Source of the DNA: Triglochin maritima
Taxonomy: Eukaryota > Streptophyta > Magnoliopsida > Alismatales > Juncaginaceae
Direction of reading: 5' to 3'
Assembly (NCBI GenBank): GCA_963682175.1
Contig: OY821775.1
Coordinates: forward strand, 31,370,053-31,434,052
Length of the DNA: 64,000 bases
Shown here one piece after another: positions 31,900 through 43,416 of the stretch. The position numbers were made by a program, and so were the translations under genes. Below the pieces are notes generated by a model. The model worked only from the letters and a program-made list of their open reading frames with translations, did no database searches and was not told the origin of the DNA. How positions within the stretch are numbered: position 1 is the first letter of the stretch; every line of letters starts with the position of its first letter.

Positions 31900-32445
31900 T
31901 GTAAAACACATTTTAACACAACTCTCCCACTACAAACTTGTCCCAATCTTTGGAGAGAATTCCAAACACTCAAAGCTACAAACCTTCCACACTTAGTGAT
32001 CATTTCTTCATCTTACTCAAGTGTGCTCAAAGTTTAGAGAGTGTTGTTCCACTCAAGGTTACAATTGTTGTAAAAGGAAGCAAGGACTTCGGTGAAAGCC
32101 CGAAGTGTCCCTCTCGGATTGTGAGAGGAAGATTTCAAGCAAGCGAGGGTTGTTCGCGTTGCTTGTGGTGTAAAGGCGTTCTCTCCCGGCCCGGAACGGG
32201 GAGTGGATAGTGAAGTCGTAGGCGGAGCTCGGTGATCCGAGCGGAGCTTGCAAGAGAGGATTAGGACCCGGGTGGGGTGCCGAACCTCTATAAAAACGCC
32301 GAGTCGATTTGTGGTTTGCATTTTCCTACACTTGCTTGTTTTGTTTTTAATTTCCGCTGCGCATATCGATTGCTTAAACAAGTAGGTGATTAGATTAAAA
32401 AGTGATTAGTGGACCCATAACCTATACTTAATCGTATTATTTAGC

Positions 32446-34095
32446 ATGGCTTCTACATCATCTAATCACATAGAAGGATTATGCACCACTAGACCTCCAT
32501 TGCTTAATGGGTCAAACTATGATTATTGGAAAAATAGGATGAAAATCTTTTTAATCTCAAATGACCTTAAGTATTGGATGTTTCTCCAAAATCCATACAC
32601 ACCACCAAATGAAGATGAATTAGATTCACTCACTAGGCCCAAAATGAAAGAAATTGAGATGAACTCAAAGATAATGAACATTCTATATTGTGGGCTAAAT
32701 GAGGGTGAATACAATAGAATTAGGGGTTGTATTAGTGCATATGAAATATGGCATAGATTGCAAATGCATCATGAGGGGGATAGAAAAACTAAGGAAACCC
32801 GCATTAGTCTCCTCATGCATAAATATGAGATTTTTTCTATGCATATCGGTGAGAACATAAGCGAAATGAACACTCGCTTCACCGATATCACTAACTCTCT
32901 TTTGGTTCTTGGAAGAAGATTAAATGAAGGAGAGATGACAAGGAGATTCCTCCGGTCGTTAAGCCACGATTGGGAAGATAAAGTGGTTGCAATTGAAGAA
33001 GCACACGATCTTTCCCAACTCAAAATGGAGGAATTAATTGGAAACTTGATGGCTTATGAACTTCAAATCAATCATCGGAAGGAGAAGGAAGCCACCAAGA
33101 AGATATCCACCTTGGCATTACATGCAAACCTTGATGAGCCAAGGAGAGTGGAAGAAGAGGACATTGAGGTCTTAGCCAAAGACTTCTTCAAATACCTCAA
33201 GAGAGATAAGGGAGAAAAGAATGAAAGAAGAGGTAGAAGAAGTGAGAAAAGAGAAAAAGAAAAAGAGAGGGAGGAGAGTGAAAATGAGAGGAGAGAAGGG
33301 GAGAAGAAAAAGGAGAGAAGGGAGAGGAGAAAAGAAAAGGAGAAAAGTAAGAGAAAAGAGAAGAGGTTGGAAGCTCACAAGGCTACTTGGGACGATTCAT
33401 CGTCTTCATCGTCATCCAAATCAACCACACCTTCATCAACAAAGGAATATGCACATATGTGCTACATGGCAATTCAAGATAAAGGAAGTGAGGTATCCTC
33501 TAACTCTTACTCTAGTAGATCACATTCTTGCTCATCTAAATCATATGCTAGTGATAGTTCATGTTCTAAAGAAGAAACTTATTCTTATGATGAACTTCAA
33601 AATGCATTCCATGATTTAGTTAAACAATATGAGATCATATGTGATAAAAACAAGAATGCTAGAAAGTTAATCAAAGATCTCCAAAGCCAAATTGATACAT
33701 GCATAAATGAGAAGAATGAGGTGATTGCTAAATTTGAAAAGAATGCATCAAATCTTGATAAATTAAGAGCAACACCTATAGATTGTGATCAACTAAATCT
33801 TCAAGCTTCTAACTTGCAATTAAGAAAAGATTTAGAAAGATTCACTAATGGAACTCATATGCTTAACATGCTATTAGGTAGTCAAAGGCAATCTTTGCAA
33901 AAACATGGTTTAGGTTACAATTTTAAATTGAAAAACCATGTATCTCACACTACTCTAAATGGTAAGCATATGTTCATTAACCATAGTTCCTCAAGTGTGT
34001 GGGCACCCAAAACCAAAATGGTTTGGATCCCAAAAGCTAATGTTCAAGGACCCAAAGTTGTTTGGGTACCCAAATCTACTCTTGTAGGAGCTTGA
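32446..34095 (+). CDS. gag: Copia-type Gag, intact 549-residue ORF
   Basis: The N-terminus (RPPLLNGSNYDYWKNRMKIF) and the segment around ETRISLLMHKYEIFSMHIGE to VVAIEEAHDLSQLKMEELIG are the gag domain of Ty1/copia elements (about residues 15 to 215). Residues about 250 to 312 are almost only Lys, Arg and Glu and would form a charged helix. A Ser-rich block (WDDSSSSSSSKSTTPSS) follows, then a coiled coil at about 385 to 445. The protein ends with SSVWAPKTKMVWIPKANVQG and a VWVPKS motif, the region that normally lies between gag and protease, then stops. The CCHC knuckle is absent. It could form particles but needs enzymes from another element. Confidence 0.9.
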   Translation: MASTSSNHIEGLCTTRPPLLNGSNYDYWKNRMKIFLISNDLKYWMFLQNPYTPPNEDELDSLTRPKMKEIEMNSKIMNILYCGLNEGEYNRIRGCISAYEIWHRLQMHHEGDRKTKETRISLLMHKYEIFSMHIGENISEMNTRFTDITNSLLVLGRRLNEGEMTRRFLRSLSHDWEDKVVAIEEAHDLSQLKMEELIGNLMAYELQINHRKEKEATKKISTLALHANLDEPRRVEEEDIEVLAKDFFKYLKRDKGEKNERRGRRSEKREKEKEREESENERREGEKKKERRERRKEKEKSKRKEKRLEAHKATWDDSSSSSSSKSTTPSSTKEYAHMCYMAIQDKGSEVSSNSYSSRSHSCSSKSYASDSSCSKEETYSYDELQNAFHDLVKQYEIICDKNKNARKLIKDLQSQIDTCINEKNEVIAKFEKNASNLDKLRATPIDCDQLNLQASNLQLRKDLERFTNGTHMLNMLLGSQRQSLQKHGLGYNFKLKNHVSHTTLNGKHMFINHSSSSVWAPKTKMVWIPKANVQGPKVVWVPKSTLVGA

Positions 34096-34716
34096 GGAGG
34101 AGATTGGTGGTGACCGGGTGAGCTCAAGAGTCAAATTCAAGTCCGGTTGCATCACCAAATGAGATTGGAGCTAAATTCGAATTCAACATTGGTATCAATT
34201 CTTATCTATACAATTCATGTTAAAAATTAGCTCTAATCTACTTTCATATGCTTAATTGACATATCATATAGTTAAATTCATTGCAAATCATATACCCTAT
34301 TCATTGCAAATCATTTATCACATCCATTGATTTTAAATGTCAATTCTAAATGGATGTTAGAATAAGGCTTAAGAAGAAACTTAATTAAACTTAAATTTCA
34401 TCATACTCATTATTTCAATTTAGCCTTATTGATAGGGGGAGCTTAAATGTTATATCTTTTATTAGAGTAATGAAGTGCAAAATTTAGGGGGAGCAACTTC
34501 ATTACAAGACATCCAAATTCTATGCTTAAAGTCTTAAATAATTATTATTTTTGATGGATGTCAAAGGGGGAGAGATAACTAAGGGGGTAACTTGGAATTT
34601 GGCATAAAATTGATCAAAAACTATGCACATCCATAGGGGGAGCATTAATATGCATAGTTTACATATACAAATCCCATGTATTTAGATAGAATTAAGATAT
34701 AGGTTGCCATCATCAA
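34096..34716 (+). other. 3' non-coding region with repeated G5-purine motifs
   Basis: AT-rich, with GGGGGAG-type motifs near 34434, 34489, 34566, 34584, 34637 and 34720. The last is the true polypurine tract; the others are look-alikes, and similar pyrimidine blocks occur in the minus-strand relative at 59622-60040. Confidence 0.75.
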
Positions 34717-34728
34717 AAAGGGGGAGAT
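34717..34728 (+). other. Polypurine tract
   Basis: AAAAGGGGGAGAT immediately before the LTR start TGTTGG. Confidence 0.85.
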
Positions 34729-36202
34729 TGTTGGCTTTTTGGCCTTAATCTATGTTTTGATGATTTAATTAACCTAATCTTAATTATGATGATGTAGAGT
34801 AGCACACATATTGCATTGCATGTATATTGTATTGTGCTAACCTCTACAGGTGATCAAGACTCAAGAAAGAAGGAAATGAAGTCAAGACATGTAATTAAAG
34901 CTAAATCGAAGACATGTAATGTTGATTTATTTTGAGTCTTAGGAACATGTGTAAATTGAGCATACAAGAGTTAAAAACCAATCACATACACAATAGGTTC
35001 CCTATAGAAGTCACACACGAAATTTCACATTATTTGGACTTCAATAGATCACCCAAACTTAGACCGGAAAAACACAAAACCTGAACCCTAACTGTCTGCC
35101 CACATTCGGTCGACCGCAACATGCCGTTCGGTCGACCGGCTGATCAAGTAATCCAATTTGTGTTTTCCTGCCTAGTTTCGGTCGACCGCACCATATCTTT
35201 CGGTCGACCGTTTGAACTTACTGTTCCGACCGTTATTCTTGTCGTATATGCCCAACGGTCGTATTCGTATTAAAACTATATACACCTCCATATACTTAAC
35301 CAAACGGTCGAACCATGTGCCAAGTTCGGTCGACCGTTTAACCTTGTCAAGAATTCCCTGCTATCGGTCGATACGATTTCGTTCGACCGATCCAGTTTTC
35401 CCTCTACCGAAACGCTTATTCGGTCGACCGGTAACCCTGTTCGGTCGACCGTTTTCTTAATAGACTTAAGTGTTCGGTCGATCTATTCATATTTCGGTCG
35501 ACCGTATCCTTATCAAACCCAAGCGTTCGGTCGACCGTTCCACTTTTTGGTCGACCGTTTCTGGACAGATTTGCAGCCCGAATTTTCTGCTTTGTGTGCT
35601 TTGCACAAAATCCAATCAAATCTTGTCCCAACGGATCTATTCTCTCTAATGCTTATAAATAGAGTTGTAAAACACATTTTAACACAACTCTCCCACTACA
35701 AACTTGTCCCAATCTTTAGACAGAATTCCAAACACTCAAAGCTACAAACCTTCCACACTTAGTGATCATTTCTTCATCTTACTCAAGTGTGCTCAAAGTT
35801 TAGAGAGTGTTGTTCCACTCAAGGTTACAATTGTTGTAAAAGGAAGCAAGGACTTCGGTGAAAGCCCGAAGTGTCCCTCTCGGATTGTGAGAGGAAGATT
35901 TCAAGCAAGCGAGGGTTGTTCGCGTTGCTTGTGGTGTAAAGGCGTTCTCTCCCGGCCCGGAACGGGGAGTGGATAGTGAAGTCGTAGGCGGAGCTCGGTG
36001 ATCCGAGTGGAGCTTGCAAGAGAGGATTAGGACCCGGGTGGGGTGCCGAACCTCTATAAAAACGTCGAGTCGATTTGTGGTTTGCATTTTCCTACACTTG
36101 CTTGTTTTGTTTTTAATTTCCGCTGCGCATATCGATTGCTTAAACAAGTAGGTGATTAGATTAAAAAGTGATTAGTGGACCCATAACCCACACGATCCTA
36201 CA
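34729..36202 (+). repeat. 3' LTR of gag-only copia-like element
   Basis: TGTTGG...CCTACA, 1,474 bp, followed by AAATA. It has the same palindrome cluster (35107-35557) and TATA box as the 5' LTR. The terminal CACGATCCTACA is shared with the minus-strand LTR at 58146. Confidence 0.93.
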
Positions 36203-36525
36203 AAATAGAGCACAAAGACCAATTAGCTAGAGATTCAAGCTCAAATTGAAATCCAATTGATCACATAAAGGGCCAGGGAATTGATTGCATAAAAAGCCAG
36301 GGACCTGATCGCAAATTAGAAGGACTAAAAATTTATTTTGGAGAAGCATTCAAGAAGAAATTAAATTCGGATCTCCAAAGATATGCAATAATTGATTCAG
36401 ACGCATGGAGGCCAGCTAGAACATACCAAAAACACACCAGCAAGACTAAATTCGTCACCCCCACCCTTTGGAAGGTTTTAGAAACCCATGGGGAGAAGAT
36501 GAGGAGAAGGGGTCATGGAGATCAT
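36203..36525 (+). repeat. 3' LTR of nested Athila-like element, right segment
   Basis: Begins with the second AAATA copy and continues the LTR interrupted at 30962. It stops near 36525, where the 3' region of the outer Athila begins (GACAATGCATGAAGTAGGTG). No other feature. Confidence 0.6.
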
Positions 36526-37796
36526 CGAGAGACAATGCATGAAGTAGGTGTGGGGGGTGTTTTACGTGTGTAAATAGTTAAGTCTTTTCTTTTGATTTTG
36601 TTTTCTTTTGTGTGCAATGTTAGGTTTATGATAGTGTGCTTCATTTAATATCGATATATCTGCTTGCCATGATCCTTGGGTGAGTTGTCTTCTTTTGCTT
36701 GCCTAGTGCATTAAAATTTTCACATTTCTTTCAAAATCTTCATGTCTTTGTGAAAGAAAATGTTTTGTGGATTTTACGTGTGTTTAGTATGTACAAAATC
36801 ATTGAAAGGTAAAGTAAAAGGAAGCTCCCAAAATTGTCTTGAGCATGATGCATTAGGATATCTGGTATACCAGCTTTAGGTCTTATCGTGCCGTTAGGAT
36901 GCACCCCAGTTTTCCCTCGGGGGCGAGTAATCATAGGGTTTCAGTACTCAATCATTTAAAGAAGACCACCCTGAACCTAGTGAGTCAATAATTCGTGTCT
37001 GTTAATATAAGGAAGTTTGTTGTAGTCAATGACCCTTTAAATCTTGTTGTGAGACATTAAGTGTTGGGGTTTTGGTTCATGTGTAGATAAGAAATAAGTT
37101 AGTAGGTATTCTCTCTTCTGGTACGGCTCCTATCACTCGGGAAATTAGGTCTGAGGGGACTTTGTGCCTTGTGCTTTCGAGTCATCTGACTTGGGATGCA
37201 CCGACCGAACTCCCGTTACACGAGTGGTAGGGATTGCCCTATGTCGAGATGTGGGGGAAGGTGTACGTGATAGTGTAAGTCCTCATAGGCAATGATGCAC
37301 GAAACCTAATCCTGAGAGAATTACAGTCCAGCTTGTAAGAAAAAAGAAACAAAAAGAAAAAAATTGGTAATGCATCTACGAACCTTAATGGACTTTACAC
37401 TTTGTATAACTTGAGGATGTTAAGGTTGTCCATGTCTTTCACTTAAGTCCTTAATTAACTTGCATGAATGATTCATTAGCCTAGGTGTATGGACTGGTTA
37501 CATATATAGGGTCGGCCCGTGGGATTGTTGTGTCCAATGATCGACCAAAATGAGTCCATCGAGTCGAGATTCTAGATTGAATAATGCACCTAAGTTTGGA
37601 TTTTGTGGGTATATCCGCTGAAAACCCAAAGGAGACAACACTCCTCCTCCTTGGCGACAAGGAGGTTTAACGGCTTGTTGCACGTGCTAAGTACAACCGT
37701 GATTCCTACGAAAGTGAGTTAGAATTTCCTTGTTTTTCGAATGTTTCACTTTTCTTCATTTTTCTCTTTCTTTGTTTTGCTCAGGACTAGCAAAAG
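36526..37796 (+). other. 3' non-coding region of first outer Athila copy
   Basis: Collinear with 54655-55930 and, inverted, with 9554-10800. No ORF is supported on either strand. Contains the phrase ACGAGTGGTAGGGATTGCCC and its neighbours seen in all three. Confidence 0.8.
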
Positions 37797-37813
37797 ATAG
37801 GTGTGGGGGTATT
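37797..37813 (+). other. Polypurine tract of first outer Athila copy
   Basis: ATAGGTGTGGGGGTATT abutting the LTR start TGATTGACATC. Confidence 0.85.
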
Positions 37814-39196
37814 TGATTGACATCATATCATGCATAAATTTGTGTCTTATATCTGTTATCTTTCACCTAAAAAATGTTGCATAACGAGTTTAATGTTTAA
37901 GTTTCAGGAATAAGCAGGTTTGAGGAGAAGAGGCACAAAAAGGACTCAAAAGCAAGGAAAATGACTGAATTGCAAGACTTGGGGACTGAGATGCAAGAGG
38001 GAAGGACCCAGATGTACGCCCAAAGGACCAATGTACAAATCAAGAACTCCACACCATCATGAGGAGTATTTTGGCAATTCAATTCGGGTGTGAGCTCCAA
38101 CAATCGACTTAGGTGCATCACACACGAAGAAAGCAATCCAGGAATGCCCACACAAAAACTAAACCGGATCCAAACCCTGTAGACCGCCAATTGGTAGTTT
38201 GGGACCGTTGATTGGCAGTCGGGTTGGGTCCGAATCCGATAGGCTTCGGGCAGATCATGTATAATTGTGTGTTATGTCTATTTGGGTATTGTATGAGTCT
38301 CATACCGGGGGATTGTCCCGGATTTCCTTTTTCTATGGCTTTAAATGGAACTCTTCCTCCTCGATTATATCCTATCTCTCTCTTGGTGGCCATCCTCTCT
38401 ACTAGGAGTAAAGCCTTGAAGCAAAACTCTGGTGGAGAAAGGCTACTTTTAATTGAGTAAGTAATAAATTGATGTTTTGATAGTTTTTCTTCATATTGCC
38501 TCATTTCAATTCTTGCATACTTAGTTAACTTGTTTGTTTTAGTCTTCTTAGAATTAGTTTAAACATGTTTTCTTTCCTTAGTATGAATGTTAGTTTAAAT
38601 ATGTGTGAGTAGTTTCATCCCCCTTTGGGGGTTGAGTAGATGTCTATACAGGTTATGTAGATGGAATGAATGCTAAACATTGTTGTATGTGAGAAATATT
38701 AGTATGCTTGTTTGAATTAATAAGAACTCTTCCTTGATGGTTTCTTCCATAATGTTTAGGTACATTCCATGCTTGTTTATGTTCTTAATAACAAACATGC
38801 CATGCTCATATTAGTCACCTAGGTTTGTGCTTTGACTGATAGGTCTTGCCATTAGGTACTTCTTATGCATTAACAAACACAAACTACACTTGACATTATT
38901 GTATGCATTCACCACATTTATGTCATGTGTACACACACTCCACCCCTTAGGGGTTTTCCATTCCTGATTTATATCTTCTTCTATTAGTCGCTTAGTTTTA
39001 GTTCGGGGTTGTGCTTTCATATCCTTCCTTGTTGCTACTAGTTTAGTGTAGTTAGGTTTAATAAATCTCTTCTCCCCTTTGTTTTCCACTCGCCTACGAA
39101 CTAACCAAAGTCGACACACCTCACCGTGGATCGACCCATATTTGCCACTGCTTCAACACGGCCGTGCACTTGCGGTTATTATAACTGATTCAATCA
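37814..39196 (+). repeat. Middle LTR of the Athila tandem
   Basis: TGATTG...TTCAATCA, 1,383 bp. Polypurine tract on its left, primer-binding site on its right. Palindrome pair decayed by C-to-T/G-to-A changes at 38182-38199 and 38203-38220; TATA-like TTTAAATGGAAC near 38339. Confidence 0.9.
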
Positions 39197-39203
39197 AGTT
39201 TTT

Positions 39204-39221
39204 TGGCGCCGTTGTCGGGAA
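39204..39221 (+). other. Primer-binding site (tRNA-Asp type)
   Basis: TGGCGCCGTTGTCGGGAA, seven bases after the LTR; two mismatches to the expected tRNA-Asp complement. Confidence 0.88.
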
Positions 39222-40266
39222 TGTATTGTATTCGGACTTTTGTTTGGACGATTTGAGTGGTTTTAATTTTTTTGTTTTTTGTTTTTGTTTGTTTCAGGGA
39301 TCCTCGAGATCAAGGGGAGGCGACTGGAGGAATTGGAGGAAGAAATCCACCACAGTACCGTCAATCCGCGGTCTGAGACCGTCAATTGGCGGCCTGGTGA
39401 GCTTCTTTTGCTCCAATTTTTGTTCTGGTTGTTTTGTGTTTCAGTGTAGTTGTCTGGGAGCGCAATATTGCATGTTGTGACTTTTAGTTTGCTCCCACAT
39501 TAACTATCAATCCCCATTAATTCTTACTTGTTTAGGTCTTGCATCATATACTTGACTTATGCCCGTAGTTGTCTTTTATTTTACCTTACTTTCAGTTGAT
39601 GCGTGCTGGCGTGAGGTACGCATTTCTTACTCTCATTCGTGCATTTTTTATGACCATGCATTAATTGGTAGGAATTGCATCAGGACAAGAGTGAGGTTAG
39701 CGTTTGATTGGAGAGTTGATTGCCAGATTAAGACTCAAAACACTACTAAGGAGGGGTTGTCCATACAAGATAAGGTGGGGGATTTCATCACCCTTTCCTT
39801 AGCCCCAAAAATCACTCTTAATCCAAGCCTTAATTCTAAAAGCAAGTAGACATTGGCCCTAGTATTTCGAACGCACTAGGAGAGTGATCGAGTTGTGACC
39901 GTCATGACCTGATCGGCGTCGCCTCCTTGTCGACAGTAGGGGGTATTGGATCTCCAGATCATGTATCACTTACTGGGCATTATGGTCTTCATTGTAGGGA
40001 GGTGAGGTGTGTCGAGACTAGTTACCTCGAAGTTAGGTGTCGTCTACCCTAAGGACCCATAGTCATAAGTTGTTTGAGTCATGCTTGCTATATTAGGATT
40101 CTACCTTCACCCATTACCCACGCTAGCTCTAAGGATTCCTCTCCTCATCTATATTCTACGGGTAGTCTCCTCCTCTGAGCACCCCTTCTGTTGTGTGTTA
40201 TTTTATAGTCGAGTCGAGCGTTTTAGGCGAGGTTGGGCTCATTCTGGTGAGAGCACTTCATTCTGA
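39222..40266 (+). other. Leader of second outer Athila copy
   Basis: Contains a decayed palindrome pair at about 39357-39374 and 39378-39395, 136 bp after the primer-binding site, echoing that of the gag-only element. The frame 39079-39480 that crosses the LTR end is not considered a gene. No other motif. Confidence 0.65.
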
Positions 40267-41440
40267 GTGGACCGTCTAGGTGATCGGCCATCTCCGCCTC
40301 ATGCTCCTTTGGAGCATGAGGCCGAGTCGTCTTCTAGGGATGGGGGAGACCGGGTTCCATACATGGATTACCTCGGTCCACTCCCGCCTCCTCGTAGACC
40401 TTCTCCTCCTCCTCCTCCTCCTCTGACTCGAGAGGAAAAGCGATTCGTTCAGGATCGAGTTCTTGGTGCACCACCACCTTTAGCTCGACTGGATAGGCTG
40501 ATGACTTTGTGGGAGCGGACCCATCCTATTCAGGCCGCACAACCTTCTTGCATAGTTCTTCCCCCAGCTCGCGGGAACAACTATGAACTGAAATCTCAAT
40601 ATGTGAGGATACTTCCTACCTTTACTGCCAATAAGGAGGATCCATATATTTTTACACGTGAATTCAAACGTATGCTTCATGTTCAAGCTTCAACAACTTG
40701 ATGAGGATTCAGTACCGTTGAGGATGATTTCTTTCATGTTGAAGGATAACGTGAATAAATTGATGTGCAACCTCACGACGAGCTCTTTTATGTCTTAGGA
40801 TGACTTTGTGACCGTCTTTCGGCAAAGTTTTTTCCCTCAAAGGAACTCAACAGATGCGGAACCAGAACATCAAATGTATTAGTTTGCGACCAAATCTTTT
40901 CATGCTTTCTTTAAGAGGTTCAAGGACCTTCTCTAGTAGTGCCCTCATCCTGGACTTGAGTTATGGTAGTTGTGCCAGATTGTTAATGAGGGCCTCAACT
41001 ACAACAACCGTACATTGTTAGAGTGGATGTGTCAGGGTGATTTCCAAAAGAAACTCATCGATGTGGCATGAGACACTTTTGAGTTAATGGCTGAACATAC
41101 CTTTGAGTAGGACACCATGAGAGAGTCACCAGCCGCAAGGTCTTCTAGTCGAGCTGGATCGTATCAAGTTCAGTCAACTATTGCGTCTGAGGCAAAATTG
41201 GCTGCTCTCAGGCGTAGGATTTAGAGTTTAGAGTTGGACTGAGCTCCTGTGGCTCTGGTCGCTACTCTCAGGTGTCGTAGGTGTGGACTTACGGGACATG
41301 ATGACTTGGAAAGTGCTTACTCTCTAAGGGATACTGAGCATTCAAATGTGATGTATCAACAGAGGCCCTGTAATGACCCGTACAGTCACCCGGGATGGCG
41401 TAACCATCCTAACTTCCCTTGGGCGCCTAGTGGGGGATAG
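40267..41440 (+). pseudogene. gag: Athila Gag, heavily decayed
   Basis: The N-terminal frame 40267-40701 has a Pro-rich stretch, then IQAAQPSCIVLPPARGNNYE and ILPTFTANKEDPYIFTREFK. After a stop the same domain continues with many stops (LRMISFMLKD, PHPGLELW, GLNYNNRTLLEWMCQGDF). A degenerate zinc-knuckle piece CRRCGLTGHDDLES is at about 41275-41315, and the tail NDPYSHPGWRNHPNFPW is at about 41380. More than ten stops make it the oldest-looking gag here. Confidence 0.82.
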
Positions 41441-42150
41441 GTCAGAGCTCGCACGCTCAACCTCAACCTCCACCTTATCAACCTCCACGCCCATCGGCGA
41501 CCTATCAACCCCCATATCAAAGGTCTCAACACCATAATTACCAACCTCCTCAGGCCTCATTATTGGGTTATTCTAACCAAACTCCACTACCCCAATGGGT
41601 TGACCCGGAGGACCCCACTCTAGAAAAAAACCCTTCAAATGTTCATACAGAGCACACAAACCATGTTTGCAGCCAGCAACAATTCGGTCAAAGGATTGGA
41701 AATGCAAGTCAGCCATTTGGCTCATCAGCTCCATGAACGCGAGAAGGGTCAATTACCGAGTCAACCTGTGGTAAATCCCAGGGATCAACCTGCTCAAGCT
41801 AGGCAGAATGTGCACAATGTTGAAAGTGATCCTTCCCAACATGCCAATGTTGTCCATACCTTAATATCTGGAAGGATTGTTGACAACAATGTGGAAATGC
41901 CTAAATCCAACCTTGTTGGTGACTCTTCCGAGGAGGGTCGTAAGTCTTTCAAGGACAATCCTCCAGTTGGCTGACAGATCTGTCAAGATTCCATCAGGGA
42001 GTGGGGAGGATGTCCTTATTAAAGTGGGTGAGTTCGTATTTCCAGTTGATTTCATCATCTTGGATACTGAACATGTGTCTAACCTACAAGGACAAATTCA
42101 AGTGATCCTTGGGAGGTCATCTCTTGTGACATCTAATACTTAGATCAATT
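41441..42150 (+). pseudogene. Gag tail and protease remnant of second outer Athila copy
   Basis: QSTQTMFAASNNSVKGLEMQ (from 41640) matches the gag spacer of other copies. The protease active-site loop is missing: sequence jumps from SSEEGRKSFKD to LQLADRSVKIPSGSGEDVLI at about 41960, then VFPVDFIILDTEHV and VILGRSS at 42110. The deletion removes the DLGA loop. Confidence 0.8.
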
Positions 42151-43416
42151 GTCACAATGGCTTGATGAGGTTGTCTTTTGGAAATATTACGGTGGATTTC
42201 AACATCTTTACTCTTGGTAAGCAACCAGGGCTCTTCGACGATGTTGTCAGAGCCAATTTCATTCAGGACACGGATGAGCCACAGTGCTTGCTCCTTTTAC
42301 CCTGTGGCCCTTGAGCCACTTGAAATTAACTTTGAATCCGACAAGGACCCACCTCCAGTCGACCTTAAACCGCTCCCCGATAACCTTAAATACATCTTTT
42401 TAGGGGATGATGGGACTTTGCCACTCATTATTGCCTCTGATCTTGCAAAAGATCAAGATGTTGTCCCAAAAAAATGCTCTTTTAAAACAAAGTGGCTATC
42501 GTGTGGTCCTTGAAGGACATCAAGGGAATTAGCCCTGGTATTGTCCAGCATCGGATCCACATGGAAGAGAATTCTAGGCCCTGTCGGGACCCACAACAAA
42601 GATTGAATCCTGTACTGAAAGAAGTCGTCTGAAAGGAGGTTCTTAAGTGCTTGGATCATGGTATAATCTATCCTATCGCTGGTAGTTAGTGGGTAAGTCT
42701 TGTCCATGTGGTTCCCAAGAAGTCAGGTGTGACGGTTGTTGAGAATGAGCATAATGAGCTTATCTAACACGCCTGCAAACTGGTTGGCGAGTTTGCGTTG
42801 ATTATCGCAAGCTCAATGCGACAACGTGGAAAGATTATTTCCCGTTGCCCTTCATTGATCAGATGTTGGAAAGGTTTGGTGGACATGAGTATTATTGTCT
42901 TTTGATGGATACTCCGGTTAGAACAAATTCTCATCGCCCCTGAGGATCAAGAGAAAACCACATTTACTTGTCCCTTTGGCACGTTTGCCTACCGTCGCAT
43001 GCCCTTTGGGTGATGTAATGCGCCGACAACGTTTCAAAGGTGTATGATAAGCATCTTCTCCGATATGGTAGAGCGTTTCCTTGAGATTTTCATGGACGAT
43101 TTTTCCATATTTGGCGCTTCCTTTGATGAATGCCTTCGTCACTTGAGCCTTATCCTCAAACGATGTCGTGAGGAGAACCTCGCTCTCAATTGGAGAAATG
43201 TCACTTCATGGTGAAGCGAGGGATTGTACTTGGACATGTGGTCTCAAGTAGGGGAATTGAGGTTCATCCCGCCAAAGTGGGTCTTATTGCTAATCTCCCA
43301 CCGCCACGTAATGTGAAGGATATTCGTGCCTTTTTGGGGCATGTTGGATTCTATCAGCGGTTCATTCGGGATTTTAGCAAAATTGCTTGACCTCTCACCA
43401 CCTTGTTGGCTAAAGA
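42151..43416 (+). pseudogene. Protease-RT connector and RT of second outer Athila copy
   Basis: LKPLPDNLKYIFLGDDGTLP at 42362-42420 marks the RT entrance. RT follows in broken frames: IVQHRIHMEENS (about 42540), LDHGIIYPIAGS, VPKKSG, a YRKLNATTWKDYFPLPFIDQ-like block, the catalytic FMDDFSIFGASFDECLRHLS near 43090, and NVKDIRAFLGHVGFYQRFIR at 43310. Frame losses occur near 42895, 43010 and 43190. At 43416 the copia element interrupts it. Confidence 0.85.

Larger units (their letters stand above)
30963..32422 (+). repeat. 5' LTR of gag-only copia-like element (last 14 bp missing)
   Basis: Collinear with 34729-36188 for 1,460 bp and then diverges. It carries nine perfect CGGTCGACCG palindromes between 31341 and 31771 plus several near copies, upstream of TTATAAATAGAG at 31888-31899. 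Confidence 0.9.
30963..36202 (+). mobile_element. Gag-only copia-like LTR element, young
   Basis: LTRs at 30963-32422 and 34729-36202, flanked by AAATA (30958-30962 and 36203-36207). The interior holds one intact 549-codon gag ORF and 0.6 kb of non-coding DNA ending in a polypurine tract, with no protease, integrase, RT or RNase H. The LTRs differ at about 8 of 1,460 aligned positions by my count. The 5' LTR lacks its last 14 bases and the primer-binding site, so this copy cannot start minus-strand synthesis normally. Confidence 0.92.
20585..36525 (+). mobile_element. Second Athila-like element, nested, with both LTRs truncated
   Basis: Only about 64 bases of the 5' LTR remain (20585-20648). 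Then come primer-binding site, leader, gag, protease, RT, RNase H, integrase, a downstream ORF, 3' non-coding DNA, a polypurine tract and a 3' LTR (30808-30962 resuming at 36203-36525). The 3' LTR also lacks its terminal part, so both outer boundaries are deletions. The family is related to but distinct from that of 37814. A solo LTR (27907-29307) and a copia-like element (30963-36202) are nested inside. Confidence 0.8.

Noticed and set aside
31446..32381. Frames of 60 to 115 codons repeated at 31446-32381 and 35212-36147
   Set aside because: They lie wholly within the two LTR copies of one element and encode no known domain; they appear twice only because the LTR does.
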